From Candidatus Solirubrobacter pratensis (GTDB lineage Bacteria; Actinomycetota; Thermoleophilia; Solirubrobacterales; Solirubrobacteraceae), in contig NZ_AUEK01000007.1 of the NCBI RefSeq assembly GCF_000425945.1, positions 248,001-312,000 of the forward strand: a stretch of DNA of 64,000 bases, given 5' to 3'. The notes beneath the pieces were generated by a model that searched no databases, was not told where the DNA came from, and worked only from the letters and a program-made list of their open reading frames with translations. Below are positions 63,895-64,000 of this stretch, one piece after another (position 1 is the stretch's first letter; each line of letters opens with the position of its first letter). The position numbers were made by a program, and so were the translations under genes.

Positions 63895-64000
63895 GGGCTT
63901 CGTCTTCACCGTCACCGACCTCGGCCTCTTCCTGGGCAAGAGCGCCGTCACCCTCCGGGGCTGGGACCGACAGGGTCTGGTGACGATCCCGCGTGACCCC
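63875..64000 (+). CDS. MerR-like DNA-binding protein, cut by the window edge
   Basis: A TTG start preceded by GGAGGAAG opens a frame that runs off the window. TVTDLGLFLGKSAVTLRGWD followed by RQGLVTIPRD matches the helix-turn-helix of MerR-type proteins. Only 42 codons are visible, so the full size and effector domain are unknown. Confidence 0.55.
   Translation, partial: MPPSLTEGFVFTVTDLGLFLGKSAVTLRGWDRQGLVTIPRDP

Noticed and set aside
1..64000. A gene for the RNase P protein (RnpA)
   Set aside because: I looked among the small basic proteins (36802, 53898, 31735) but none shows the RNR-type motif of RnpA.

Overview
The window is part of a large, high-GC (roughly 60% by eye) double-stranded DNA phage genome, most likely a phage of an actinobacterium. 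The evidence is the strong G/C bias at third codon positions, tRNA genes without encoded CCA tails, a tmRNA built like those of large actinobacteriophages, a class II ribonucleotide reductase, and a terminase-portal-lysozyme virion set. I cannot name the phage or its host. Left of 61.1 kb nearly every gene is on the minus strand in tightly overlapping operons. Right of 61.3 kb the genes run on the plus strand.

Layout from high to low coordinate, which is the direction of transcription. 61.36-64 kb (plus): an early or regulatory operon with a DUF3102-like protein, winged-helix and MerR-like DNA-binding proteins, a small membrane protein and a SWIM zinc-finger protein. 59.2-61.1 kb: monomeric B12-dependent ribonucleotide reductase. 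53.1-59.2 kb: an RNA-gene region with 32 tRNA genes that include at least one acceptor for every amino acid and an initiator tRNA, a tmRNA with an unusually long tag, a compact RNase P RNA, several unassigned structured spacers, an HNH endonuclease and a few small proteins. 49.2-53.1 kb: GH24 lysozyme and tail-fibre/collar proteins. 38.3-49.2 kb: terminase large subunit, then beta-rich surface proteins, then the portal. 30.8-38.3 kb: nucleotide and DNA metabolism (three-domain phosphoesterase, Dam-like methylase, MazG-like pyrophosphatase, dNMP kinase, HAD phosphatase, phosphoesterase, predicted nuclease). 18.4-30.8 kb: two giant multidomain 'polyvalent' proteins of 1534 and 2581 residues. 14.5-18.3 kb: a virion protein and a tailspike/collagen-like pair. 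1-14.5 kb: small accessory genes, an ArdC-like anti-restriction protein, a SWIM protein, an HNH endonuclease, a phosphoesterase and a 742-residue zinc-ribbon protein, with repeated promoters between operons.

The main point of interest is what appears to be a phage-encoded tRNA production line. RNase P RNA (54467-54744) could trim 5' ends. A complete CCA-adding enzyme with an HD domain, fused to the end of the 1534-residue polyvalent protein, could add the CCA that none of the tRNA genes encodes. The tRNA set covers all 20 amino acids plus initiation, and the tmRNA could rescue stalled ribosomes with a phage-specific tag. No RNase P protein gene was found, so a host protein would be needed. 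The second point of interest is the polyvalent system: ADP-ribosyltransferase-like, PcfJ-like, GNAT, ParB-like, YunG-like, nucleotidyltransferase and zinc-ribbon modules, six copies of a repeated linker, and QxxLF motifs that look like beta-sliding-clamp binding peptides.

No major capsid, scaffold, prohead protease, tail sheath/tube, tape-measure, DNA polymerase or integrase gene was recognised here. These presumably lie outside the window. Domain calls were made by reading the sequence, without database searches.
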